Below are positions 18,745-26,060 of a DNA stretch of 54,815 nucleotides, one piece after another. The position numbers and the translations under genes were made by a program. The number at the start of each line of letters is the position of its first letter. Position 1 is the stretch's first letter. The notes under the pieces were generated by a model. That model did no database searches. It saw nothing but the letters and a program-made list of their open reading frames with translations, and was not told the origin of the DNA. Source of the stretch: Oxalobacteraceae bacterium (GTDB lineage: Bacteria; Pseudomonadota; Gammaproteobacteria; Burkholderiales; Burkholderiaceae_D); NCBI GenBank assembly GCA_027490725.1, contig JAIXXN010000010.1, forward strand, positions 1 through 54,815, given 5' to 3'.

Positions 18745-19734
18745 ATGACTGTTACGCCTGTTACGCCGCCTGTCTTTATTCACCCTCTGGCAGATCGCCG
18801 CGGGGTGCCGTCGGCGCTGCTGCTGGACGCACGTGGCATGCGCCCCGAGGCTGCGCCGCTGGAACAGTTGCGGGAACTGGCGGCCGGCAGCATGCCATGC
18901 TATTTCGGCGCCGGTCTGAGCGAAGCGAGTGCCCAGATGCTGGTGGACGCTGGCTGGCAGCTCGCGCCGGACGGCGAGATCCACCATAGCGATGCGCCGC
19001 TCGATGCGGAATTCAAGGAAGTGCCGGGCAGTGCCACCTGGATCGATGGGGCCTGGTTTCTGGCGCCACCCCCCAAGCCAGTAGGCAGTCAGGCCACTTC
19101 GCGTGCGCTGGCGCTGAAGCTGGTGCAACTGGTGTCGGCCGATGCCGACACCCATGAAATCGAGGCGGTGCTGCGTCAGGATCCGACCTTGTCCTACCAT
19201 TTGCTGCGGGTGGTCAATTCACTGGGCATGGGGAGTGCGCGCCGGGTCAGCAGTTTTTCGCAGGCTTTGCTGATTCTGGGCCGCGCGCAGTTGCGGCGCT
19301 GGCTCAATCTGATGCTGTTCTCGGCCCGCGAGGCTGATCAGCGCTCGGCCATGCTGCTGGCGCGGGTGGCGGTGCGGGCCCGTTCCATGGAGTTGCTGTC
19401 GAAAGCGGGCGGGCATGACAAGGCGCATCAGGAACAGGCCTTCATGGCCGGCATGTTTTCGCTGCTGGGCGTGCTGTTCGGCATGCCGCTGGCCGAGGTG
19501 CTGGAAGCGCTGACCATCAGCGAAGAATTGTCGCAGGCACTGCTACAGCGCAGCGGGACGCTGGGACAGTTGCTGGCGCTGGTCGAGGCGGCCGAACATG
19601 CCGACCTGCTGGCGCTGACGCGCGGCCTGCAGGCGGTACAGATCGAGGTGGCCAGCTATAACCAGATCCAGGCGGACGCCTATCTGTGGATGCAGGCGAT
19701 CGCCGCCGGTAAAGCGGGTCCGGCGGATGCGTGA
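18745..19734 (+). CDS. HDOD domain protein
   Basis: A 329-aa signalling protein. The HDOD domain occupies about residues 118-320, with VLRQDPTLSYHLLRVVNS and SFSQALLILGRAQLRRWLNLMLF as the recognisable stretches. The first 110 residues resemble the back part of a degenerate EAL domain (as in EAL-HDOD proteins of the YuxH type), but no EAL motif or catalytic residues are left. HDOD lacks the HD metal site, so a scaffold or binding role in cyclic-di-GMP signalling is expected rather than catalysis. It overlaps the following PAS-GGDEF-EAL gene by 8 nt, which supports joint function. Confidence 0.85.
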   Translation: MTVTPVTPPVFIHPLADRRGVPSALLLDARGMRPEAAPLEQLRELAAGSMPCYFGAGLSEASAQMLVDAGWQLAPDGEIHHSDAPLDAEFKEVPGSATWIDGAWFLAPPPKPVGSQATSRALALKLVQLVSADADTHEIEAVLRQDPTLSYHLLRVVNSLGMGSARRVSSFSQALLILGRAQLRRWLNLMLFSAREADQRSAMLLARVAVRARSMELLSKAGGHDKAHQEQAFMAGMFSLLGVLFGMPLAEVLEALTISEELSQALLQRSGTLGQLLALVEAAEHADLLALTRGLQAVQIEVASYNQIQADAYLWMQAIAAGKAGPADA

Positions 19735-21889
19735 GATTCTGCAGCGCTGTCTGGCGTTGAGCCAGCAGGCCGGCGAGCAGTCCGGCGCGGCGCAGCGCGC
19801 CACGCTGGCGCAACTGGCCGCTTTGCTGGCCGAGGCCATGCCGGCAGACAGCGCAACGGCGGGCGAGTGCGCAATTCTGCAGCTCGATCTGATCGGTTAC
19901 ATCACCGGCTGGAATGACGGCGCCCGCCAGCTGTTCGGCTACTCGGCGCAGCAGATGCAGGGCCAGCATGTGCTGCTGCTGTATCCTGACGACGAGGGCG
20001 ATAGCGGGGTCGATGAGCTGGTGTCGCAGGCGGACGGCAGTTTTGGCGCGGCCACGGAAGTATTACGGCGCACCAGTGATGGCGAGCTGATCTGGGTGAA
20101 GCTGGAACAGCGTCTGCACTACGATGCGGCGGGTGAAGCGGTCGGCATGGAAGTGCACGTGCGCAAGCTCGACGAGGTGCTGTCGGCCACCGACAAGCTG
20201 ACCCTGCATGCGCGCATCATCGAAGACAGCGATCAGGGTGTGCTGATTACCGATGCCCACGAGCGCATCGTTTCGATCAACTCGGCATTCACCCGGATTA
20301 CCGGTTACACGCAGGAAGAATCGCTGGGCAAGACCCCGGATCTGTTGCGCTCCGGCGTGCACGATGCGGAATTCCGCGCGCGGGTGCGCGCGGCCATGCA
20401 TGGGGCGGGCGTCTGGCGCGGTGAAATCATCGGCCGGCGCAAAAATGGCGAGCTATTCCCCCAGTCGGTGACGATTAGCGCGGTGCGTGATGCGCACGGC
20501 CGGATCAGTCACACTTTCTCGCTGTTCTCCGATATCAGCGTGCACAAGGATGCCGAAGCGCGCATGCAGCGCATGGCCAATTACGATGCGCTGACCGGTT
20601 TGCCCAATCTGTGCCTGCTGTCCCAGTTGCTGGGGCAGGCGCTTACCGAGGCGCGCCGTACCCAGCAGCATGGCGCCTTGCTGATGATCGACATCAGCCG
20701 GCTCGGCGCGATCAGCGATACGCTGGGCCATGAAGTCAGCAATGCCGTGCTATGCGAAATCGGCCAGCGCTTCCGGCATGCCTTGCGCGAGGCCGATGTG
20801 CTGGCGCGCCTCGATGGCCATAAATTCGGGATCGCGCTGCTGCATATCGAAAAGCGCGAGCATGCAGCGATTGTGGCGCAGAAGCTGCTCGCGACGCTGG
20901 ATGAACCGATCGTCATCGATCAGCAAGCGCTGCAATTGAGCGGACATGCCGGTATTACCGTGTATCCCGAAGATGGCATCGAGTTGCCGACTCTGATCCG
21001 CCATGCCGAGGTAGCGCTGAACAAGGCGATCCGCAGCATCGAAGCGGGGCTGCTGTTCTACAGCGAGGAGATGAACCAGCGCGCCAAGGAGCATATGCGC
21101 ATCGAAGGCGAACTGCGGCAGGCTTTGCTGAATGGCGAGCTGATGCTGTACTACCAGCCCAAGGTGAGCTTGCGCAATGGCCGTATCGTCGGCGCCGAGG
21201 CCTTGTTACGCTGGCGCCATCCGGTGCGCGGGCTAGTCTCGCCCGGAGTGTTTATTCCGGTGGCCGAAGAAACCGGGCTGATTCTCGATCTCGGTAGCTG
21301 GGTGCTGGAAGAGGCTTGCCGGCAGGTGCGCGCCTGGCAGGATGCCCAACTGATCATGCCACCGATTGCGGTCAATCTCTCGGCGCGCCAGTTCGATAGC
21401 CAGTTACCAGCGCGCATAGCGGCGGTGCTGGAACGGCATCAGGTGCAACCCGAGCAGATCAATCTGGAAATCACCGAAAGCCTGCTGGTACGCGGTGCCG
21501 AGAGTGTGATTGCGATCATGAACCAGTTGCGCGCGATGGGTATGGGACTGGCGCTGGACGATTTCGGTACTGGCTATTCGAGTCTGGCCTATCTGAAAAA
21601 ATTCCCCATCAGTACCCTCAAGATTGACCGCTCGTTTGTGATCGGTCTGCCCAACGAAGAGAGTGATTGCGCGATTGCGCGGGCCATCGTCACCATGGCC
21701 AAGCAATTGCGTCAGGAAATCGTTGCGGAGGGGGTGGAAACGCCCGAGCAGATGCAATTCCTGCGCGATCTCGGCTGCGATCAGTTGCAGGGCTATCTGT
21801 TCAGTCAGCCCGTGCCGGCTAGCGAATTCGCCGCTATGCTGCGCGATGGCAAGCGGCTGGCGCTGGGCGCCCGTCTGCCACCAGACTGA
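19727..21889 (+). CDS. PAS-PAS-GGDEF-EAL phosphodiesterase
   Basis: A 720-aa cyclic-di-GMP enzyme with two PAS sensor domains (about 45-145 and 165-275), a GGDEF domain (about 285-445) and an EAL domain (about 455-705). The GGDEF signature is replaced by DGHKF at 363-367, so diguanylate cyclase activity should be lost. The EAL domain keeps EALLR (491-495), VNLSARQF, the ITES glutamate, DDFGTGYSS (from 611), LKIDRSFV and AEGVET, so it should degrade cyclic-di-GMP. No membrane segment is visible; it is a soluble sensor. The start codon lies within the end of the HDOD gene. Confidence 0.92.
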   Translation: MREILQRCLALSQQAGEQSGAAQRATLAQLAALLAEAMPADSATAGECAILQLDLIGYITGWNDGARQLFGYSAQQMQGQHVLLLYPDDEGDSGVDELVSQADGSFGAATEVLRRTSDGELIWVKLEQRLHYDAAGEAVGMEVHVRKLDEVLSATDKLTLHARIIEDSDQGVLITDAHERIVSINSAFTRITGYTQEESLGKTPDLLRSGVHDAEFRARVRAAMHGAGVWRGEIIGRRKNGELFPQSVTISAVRDAHGRISHTFSLFSDISVHKDAEARMQRMANYDALTGLPNLCLLSQLLGQALTEARRTQQHGALLMIDISRLGAISDTLGHEVSNAVLCEIGQRFRHALREADVLARLDGHKFGIALLHIEKREHAAIVAQKLLATLDEPIVIDQQALQLSGHAGITVYPEDGIELPTLIRHAEVALNKAIRSIEAGLLFYSEEMNQRAKEHMRIEGELRQALLNGELMLYYQPKVSLRNGRIVGAEALLRWRHPVRGLVSPGVFIPVAEETGLILDLGSWVLEEACRQVRAWQDAQLIMPPIAVNLSARQFDSQLPARIAAVLERHQVQPEQINLEITESLLVRGAESVIAIMNQLRAMGMGLALDDFGTGYSSLAYLKKFPISTLKIDRSFVIGLPNEESDCAIARAIVTMAKQLRQEIVAEGVETPEQMQFLRDLGCDQLQGYLFSQPVPASEFAAMLRDGKRLALGARLPPD

Positions 21890-21946
21890 CGCCAGCGGCG
21901 TTTGCGGTTATGCTGCTGACTTTACATACGAGTCAGGAAGCTTGCC

Positions 21947-22312
21947 ATGAGCCGTCATATTCTCGCAGAAGAACAGATCCATCCCGCCGTGCGTGCCCAG
22001 GTCAGCGGCCATTACCGCGCGCTGGTGGAAGAAGTGCAGGCGGCCGTGGCGCAGCATGCCGTGGTGGTGGTCGGCATGGGCCTGAACCCCTTCCCGCGCA
22101 AGGCCCGCAAGCTGCTCGATGCTGAGGGCATCGCCTATCACTATCTGTCCTACGGTAACTACTTCAATCAATGGCGTCCTCGCACGGCACTCAAGCTGTG
22201 GAGTGGCTGGTCGACTTTCCCGATGGTGTTCGTGAAAGGCACGCTGGTGGGCGGCGCGAATGATCTGCAGAAACTGATCGCACAGGGCGAACTGGCCCGT
22301 ATGCTGGCCTGA
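21947..22312 (+). CDS. Glutaredoxin-fold protein without cysteine
   Basis: A 121-aa protein with a glutaredoxin-like domain at about 36-115. The glutathione-site segment WSTFPMVFVKGTLVGGANDL (88-107, with the cis-proline) is well conserved. The place of the redox motif (CPYC or CGFS) holds Asn47-Pro-Phe-Pro50, and the whole protein contains no cysteine. It therefore cannot act as a thiol oxidoreductase; it may bind a partner protein or ligand. Length and fold assignment are confident from motif order; the function is unknown. It converges on the emfourin gene, 16 nt away. Confidence 0.85.
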   Translation: MSRHILAEEQIHPAVRAQVSGHYRALVEEVQAAVAQHAVVVVGMGLNPFPRKARKLLDAEGIAYHYLSYGNYFNQWRPRTALKLWSGWSTFPMVFVKGTLVGGANDLQKLIAQGELARMLA

Positions 22313-22328
22313 GTGCCGCTAGCGTGCG

Positions 22329-22634
22329 CTAGTCGGGCGGGTAGCCGCTGAGCTGCTCGGTCAGCTGGCGCAGGACTGCCGGTGCTGCGTCGAGGTGGTA
22401 ATGCACGGCGTGCAGGCGGCCATCCTGTTCGGCCTGCAGGTCGTAGAGAAAATCGCCGGATTGCGGCGTGGCCTTGTGTAGCTGCGGTGGCAGTGTGAAA
22501 AACTGGCTCGCATCGAGCAATTGCGTCAGCCGCTGAGCCTGCTCGGACGGCAGTTGCGCCAGATCGATGCTGCGGGTCTGGGCGCCCGCCGGGCCCGTAA
22601 AGCCGCCGCTACAGCGCAAGGTCAGGCGGGTCAT
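22329..22634 (-). CDS. Emfourin-like protease inhibitor
   Basis: A 101-aa protein matching emfourin, the protein inhibitor of protealysin-like M4 proteases first found in Serratia. The N-terminal strand TRLTLRCSGGFTG and the central ...PPQLHKATPQSGDF segment fit that family. No signal peptide is present, so it should be cytoplasmic. It sits directly after the M4 protease gene with an ATGA overlap, the known arrangement. No Shine-Dalgarno sequence precedes its ATG, and a strong RNA hairpin ends 2 nt before it, so translation probably depends on ribosomes finishing the protease. Confidence 0.87.
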   Translation of the reverse strand: MTRLTLRCSGGFTGPAGAQTRSIDLAQLPSEQAQRLTQLLDASQFFTLPPQLHKATPQSGDFLYDLQAEQDGRLHAVHYHLDAAPAVLRQLTEQLSGYPPD

Positions 22635-23719
22635 GCGGGGTTCCCCGCGGGAAACCCCGCGGGAACCCCCGCAGCGGCTGCCGGCTGCGGCGGGCTGGTG
22701 ACGCCGACCAGTTGCCAGGCACTGCGCACCGTCCGCTGTTCCAGGCTGTCGATGCCATACAGGAGCAGCGCTGCTTGCTCGGTGGCGCGCGCCATCTCGG
22801 CAAAGCTGGCGTTGGGTGTGAGCAGGGCCAGTGCGCGGTACCAGATGGCGCCCGCCTTCTCCCAGGCATAGCCCTGCAGCGCCACTGCGCTGAGATAGAA
22901 AGCATGGTTGGGGATGCCCGAATTGCTGTGCACATCGCCATCGGGCAGATAGCCGGCCATGTGTTTCGGCTGCTCGTCACCGGACCAGGTGAGGGCACGG
23001 TTGCCGGGATCGGCCAGCGAGCGCAGGGCTAGGCCGACTGCGGGCGTCATGATGTCCGCGCCGATCAGCCAGTCGGCCTGGTTGACGCTCTGTTTGAGCT
23101 GCCACTGCTTGACCAGCGAGCCCATTACATCCGAGATCGATTCATTCAGGGCACCGCTCTGGCCTTCGTAGACCAGTCCGCCCGGGACGGCGTACTGGGT
23201 GATACCGTGGCTGAGTTCGTGCGCCACGACATCGATGGCATGGGTAAAGCCATGGAATCGTTTGCCGTCGCCATCGCCGTAGACCAGTTGCTGGCCGTTC
23301 CAGAAGGCATTGTTGAACTGCTTCTGGAAATGGACGCTGGAGTCGATGCGCAAGCCTTTGTTATCGATGGAATTGCGCTGGAATACGCTGCGGAAGAAAT
23401 CGTAGGTGGTGCCGGCGTGCTCGTAGGCCTGGTTGGCGGCATCATCCTTCCCGGGCGGCGCGCCTTCGTCGCGTTGCAGCTTGCCGGGCAGGGTGGTCTG
23501 ATGCTGCGCGTCATAGATGCTGCGACGCTTCTCGCCAGCACTCAGATTGGTCATCAGCAGAGAATACACGGCGCGCTGGCCGCGCAACTGGGCCGACAGT
23601 TCGCACTGATCGAGTAACTGCTGGCGTTCCGCGGCACTGCAGGTGCCCGAGTCGGCCAGCTTGCGCAACATGCGCGGCGGAATGATGCAGCAGAGGCAGC
23701 GGTATGACGAGGCTGGCAT
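22631..23719 (-). CDS. Protealysin-like M4 metalloprotease
   Basis: Zinc endopeptidase of the thermolysin family, 362 aa. His167-Glu-Leu-Ser-His171 is the HExxH site, Glu193 (LNESISD) the third zinc ligand, and His264 (DGDVHSNSG) the transition-state His. There is no secretion signal; instead there is a short propeptide with YRCLCC (6-11) and IPPRML (13-18), the PPxxL-type box of protealysin-like precursors. Such enzymes are often intracellular or leave the cell by unknown routes. The C-terminus ends in a Gly/Pro/Ala repeat encoded by a GC-rich palindrome. TAGGAG lies 7 nt before the ATG. It forms a protease-inhibitor pair with the next gene. Confidence 0.93.
   Translation of the reverse strand: MPASSYRCLCCIIPPRMLRKLADSGTCSAAERQQLLDQCELSAQLRGQRAVYSLLMTNLSAGEKRRSIYDAQHQTTLPGKLQRDEGAPPGKDDAANQAYEHAGTTYDFFRSVFQRNSIDNKGLRIDSSVHFQKQFNNAFWNGQQLVYGDGDGKRFHGFTHAIDVVAHELSHGITQYAVPGGLVYEGQSGALNESISDVMGSLVKQWQLKQSVNQADWLIGADIMTPAVGLALRSLADPGNRALTWSGDEQPKHMAGYLPDGDVHSNSGIPNHAFYLSAVALQGYAWEKAGAIWYRALALLTPNASFAEMARATEQAALLLYGIDSLEQRTVRSAWQLVGVTSPPQPAAAAGVPAGFPAGNPA
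22637..22669 (-). promoter_or_regulatory. RNA hairpin in front of the emfourin start
   Basis: GGGGTTCCC and GGGAACCCC pair around GCGGG/CCCGC with a single bulged base and a 4-nt loop. In the mRNA this stem lies at the end of the protease coding sequence and stops 2 nt before the inhibitor ATG (22634). It would block initiation unless ribosomes translating the protease open it. The role is inferred; the pairing is seen directly. Confidence 0.6.
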
Positions 23720-23805
23720 GGCAAGCTCCTACGCGTGGCGATAGGGCACTTATACACGCCTTTTGCTGGTCCGGTCGTGAGATTGGACCAGCCGGGGTGC
23801 GCTCG

Positions 23806-24012
23806 CTAACGTAGGGGATCGAGCAGGCTACGCAGATCGTTGTGATCGAGTTCATACATCAGGGCCAGCAGGCCGCCCAGCTCGCCTTGCGGAAAGCCGG
23901 TGCGGGCGAACCAGCCCAGATAATGGCCGGGCAGATCGGCAATGATGCGCCCCTTGTATTTGCCGAACGGCATTTCACGACGCAGCAGCAGGGCCAGTTT
24001 TTCAGCGTTCAT
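23806..24012 (-). CDS. DUF3820 family protein
   Basis: A 68-aa soluble protein with the DUF3820 pattern: MPFGKYKGRIIADLPGHYL (14-32) followed by GWFARTGFPQGELG. The family is often annotated as putative quorum-sensing-regulated virulence factor; the FGKYKG core recalls a nucleic-acid-binding element found in exonuclease-related proteins, but the role is not established. It lies 23 nt after the glycine-zipper lipoprotein gene and 86 nt before the M4 protease gene, all on the same strand. Confidence 0.88.
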   Translation of the reverse strand: MNAEKLALLLRREMPFGKYKGRIIADLPGHYLGWFARTGFPQGELGGLLALMYELDHNDLRSLLDPLR

Positions 24013-24035
24013 CCTGAACGTTTCGTGCTGCGCGC

Positions 24036-24758
24036 TTACAGGCCGGCGGTCTGAATCGCGCGGTTGCCGTTCCAGATCACCTGGGTGCTCATGTCGCGCT
24101 TAGCCATTAACTTGTTGTTGATGTACAGATTGGTCTTGAGCGTGTAGACCCCCTGTGGCGCCTGTTCTGGCAGACTCAGCTCGAAGCTGTTTTCGAAGCG
24201 CCCGCCGCTACGGTTGCTGAGCGGTTTGGCTTTGGTTTTGAAGGCTTCGCCGTGGGTGTCGTACACCACCAGCTCTTCGCGCACCTCGGTGATCGGCGTT
24301 TTGCTGCCATTGACCAGTTCCACGGTCGAGTTAATGCGCATCGGCTGGCCACGCTGTACGACATTGTTCGACAGGCGCGGGATGTAAGAGACCACCTGGG
24401 GTTCAGGCGGCAGCGCGCCGCGCGCCTTGACGAAGTCCGAATCGACCTGCGCAGCGGTCCTGGTCTGACGCGATTGGGCGTTGATTGCCACGCAGCCCAG
24501 TGCTCCGGCTACGCCACCGAGCGCGGCACCTTTCACGGCGCCCCGTTTGCCATCGATCATGGCGCCCAGCAGGGCGCCGGCCAGCGCACCGGCGAGCGCG
24601 GTACCGCCGACGCTGCACGGATCGTCATTGCCGGCCTGCGCCGGATTCGGCGTACTGGCGGGTCGGCTGGCACCGCCGGACGGCGCGGTGGCACAGCCGG
24701 CCAGCATGCTCAGGGCCAGCACGGAGGCCGCAAATTTGGTGCAGGTGTGATGGGACAT
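24036..24758 (-). CDS. Glycine-zipper lipoprotein
   Basis: A 240-aa predicted lipoprotein. The signal ends in the lipobox LSMLAGC with Cys22 as acylation site. A glycine-zipper hairpin at about 51-90 (GGTALAGALAGALLGAM, then GKRGAVKGAALGGVAGALG) should insert into or span a membrane. The C-terminal half (about 115-240) looks like a beta-sandwich with an immunoglobulin-like pattern (INSTVELVNGSKTPITEVREEL). AAGGAG lies 6 nt before the ATG. It follows the zinc-ribbon gene by 29 nt in the tubulin-like cluster. Glycine-zipper lipoproteins are known from outer-membrane assembly and pore-forming systems; the role here is unknown. Confidence 0.82.
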   Translation of the reverse strand: MSHHTCTKFAASVLALSMLAGCATAPSGGASRPASTPNPAQAGNDDPCSVGGTALAGALAGALLGAMIDGKRGAVKGAALGGVAGALGCVAINAQSRQTRTAAQVDSDFVKARGALPPEPQVVSYIPRLSNNVVQRGQPMRINSTVELVNGSKTPITEVREELVVYDTHGEAFKTKAKPLSNRSGGRFENSFELSLPEQAPQGVYTLKTNLYINNKLMAKRDMSTQVIWNGNRAIQTAGL

Positions 24759-24787
24759 GGCGTGCTCCTTGAAAGTGATCGGGTGGG

Positions 24788-26050
24788 TTAGCGGATCGAC
24801 GTATCTTGCTGCAGCAACTGGCGTTCCTTGTCGCGGATCTGCTGCTGCAGGGACTCGAGGCGCGGGTTGGCAGGATCCATGCGCCGGGCGCTGTCGAGAT
24901 AAGTACGGGCCGAATCGAAGCGGCGCTGTGCCAGTGCCGTTTCTGCATCATTGATAAAGGTTTGCGCCATTTCCGCCTTGGCGTTGGCCACTGCTCCCGG
25001 ACGTGCAGTGCGGCTCTCGTCGCTGGCCGTTGCCGGTGCGGAGGCTGGCGCGGGCGCCGTCAGCTGTACCGGCGCCGGTGTGTGCAGCACGGGTGACGGG
25101 GCGGCCGGGGTGGTAGGGCTGGTGCTGGCCGCGGGCAGATTATCGCCACGCGCTTCGCTGATCGTTTGCAGGCGGACGATGTCGTTTTCCAGTTCGGCGC
25201 GCTGTTCCGATTCACTATTGATGGCGAGCAGATTGGCCAGCGCCTGACGGGCACCGGCCAGATTCTGGCTGCTTAGCGCGCGACGGGTTTGCTGCAATGC
25301 GGTGTTGGCGCTGGCTTGCGCCTGCGTGAGACGGCGCCGCAATTTCCCCGAACTGGCCTCGGCGGCGCATTTGGGTACCAGTCTGGCCAGCGTTTTACTG
25401 GCGCTTTCGAGTTTATGCTCGTTGAGCTGGCTGTTCAGCAGCCGCTGATTGCTGCGGCAACCTTCCACGCTGGAAGCGAGCTGGACAGCCTTCTGGAAAA
25501 CGCCCAGCTGGTCTTTGGCCGGACCGGAGCAATTCGATTCCGCCACCTCGCTGTGCTGCCGGGCGGCATCGATATCACCGCGGTCCAGCGCCTGCTGGCC
25601 TTCGGACAGGGCGCTCTGGCAAACCAGTCCGCGCGAGGCATTGCGTTTCCCGATATAGGCAAACAGCGCCAGAACAACGATCAGACCCAGTAGGATCTTC
25701 TGCCAGCGTTTCAGGCCCGCTTTAGGGCTAGGCAGGGTCGTGCTAGCTGGTCTGGCAGCGGCGCCGCCCGGCAGCGCTGGCGCTACCGCTGCATACGCTG
25801 CAGCTGCGCCGGCTTTGGCGGTGTTGCTGGCCACTGGCGTGTCTGCGGCTTGCTCCGTGCGTGCGCGGATACGGGTCTTTTCACCTTTTGGATGCGACTC
25901 AGGCGGGGGCGGCGTCTGCGCAGCAGGCGGCACCGTCACAGGGGCTTGCAGCGCTGCGGCGGCAGCACTGGCGGACCCCTGCCGCGTTCCGCAGTAGGGA
26001 CAGAAACTTACCGCGCTGAACAGCGGCTTTTCACAACTGGCACACGTCAT
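24788..26050 (-). CDS. Zinc-ribbon membrane protein with helical repeats
   Basis: A 420-aa protein. The N-terminal zinc ribbon has Cys3, Cys6, Cys17 and Cys20. A Pro/Ala-rich stretch leads to one membrane helix at about 116-134 (ILLGLIVVLALFAYIG). After it, about 145-310 are helical with short TPR-like repeats (ALDRGDIDAARQH, ALSSQNLAGARQAL), then a Pro/Ala/Thr linker and a last helical repeat pair (about 365-415, ALAQRRFDSARTYLDSARRM). The ribbon should be cytoplasmic and the repeats periplasmic. It starts 10 nt after the tubulin-like gene, with GAGG overlapping that gene's stop codon, so the two are coupled. No named family is recognised. Confidence 0.8.
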   Translation of the reverse strand: MTCASCEKPLFSAVSFCPYCGTRQGSASAAAAALQAPVTVPPAAQTPPPPESHPKGEKTRIRARTEQAADTPVASNTAKAGAAAAYAAVAPALPGGAAARPASTTLPSPKAGLKRWQKILLGLIVVLALFAYIGKRNASRGLVCQSALSEGQQALDRGDIDAARQHSEVAESNCSGPAKDQLGVFQKAVQLASSVEGCRSNQRLLNSQLNEHKLESASKTLARLVPKCAAEASSGKLRRRLTQAQASANTALQQTRRALSSQNLAGARQALANLLAINSESEQRAELENDIVRLQTISEARGDNLPAASTSPTTPAAPSPVLHTPAPVQLTAPAPASAPATASDESRTARPGAVANAKAEMAQTFINDAETALAQRRFDSARTYLDSARRMDPANPRLESLQQQIRDKERQLLQQDTSIR

Positions 26051-26060
26051 TACAGCATCC

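Noticed and set aside
22319..22332. Terminator between the glutaredoxin-like and emfourin genes
   Set aside because: The CTAGCG/CGCTAG palindrome is only 6 bp per arm with a 2-nt centre and no T run, too weak to call.
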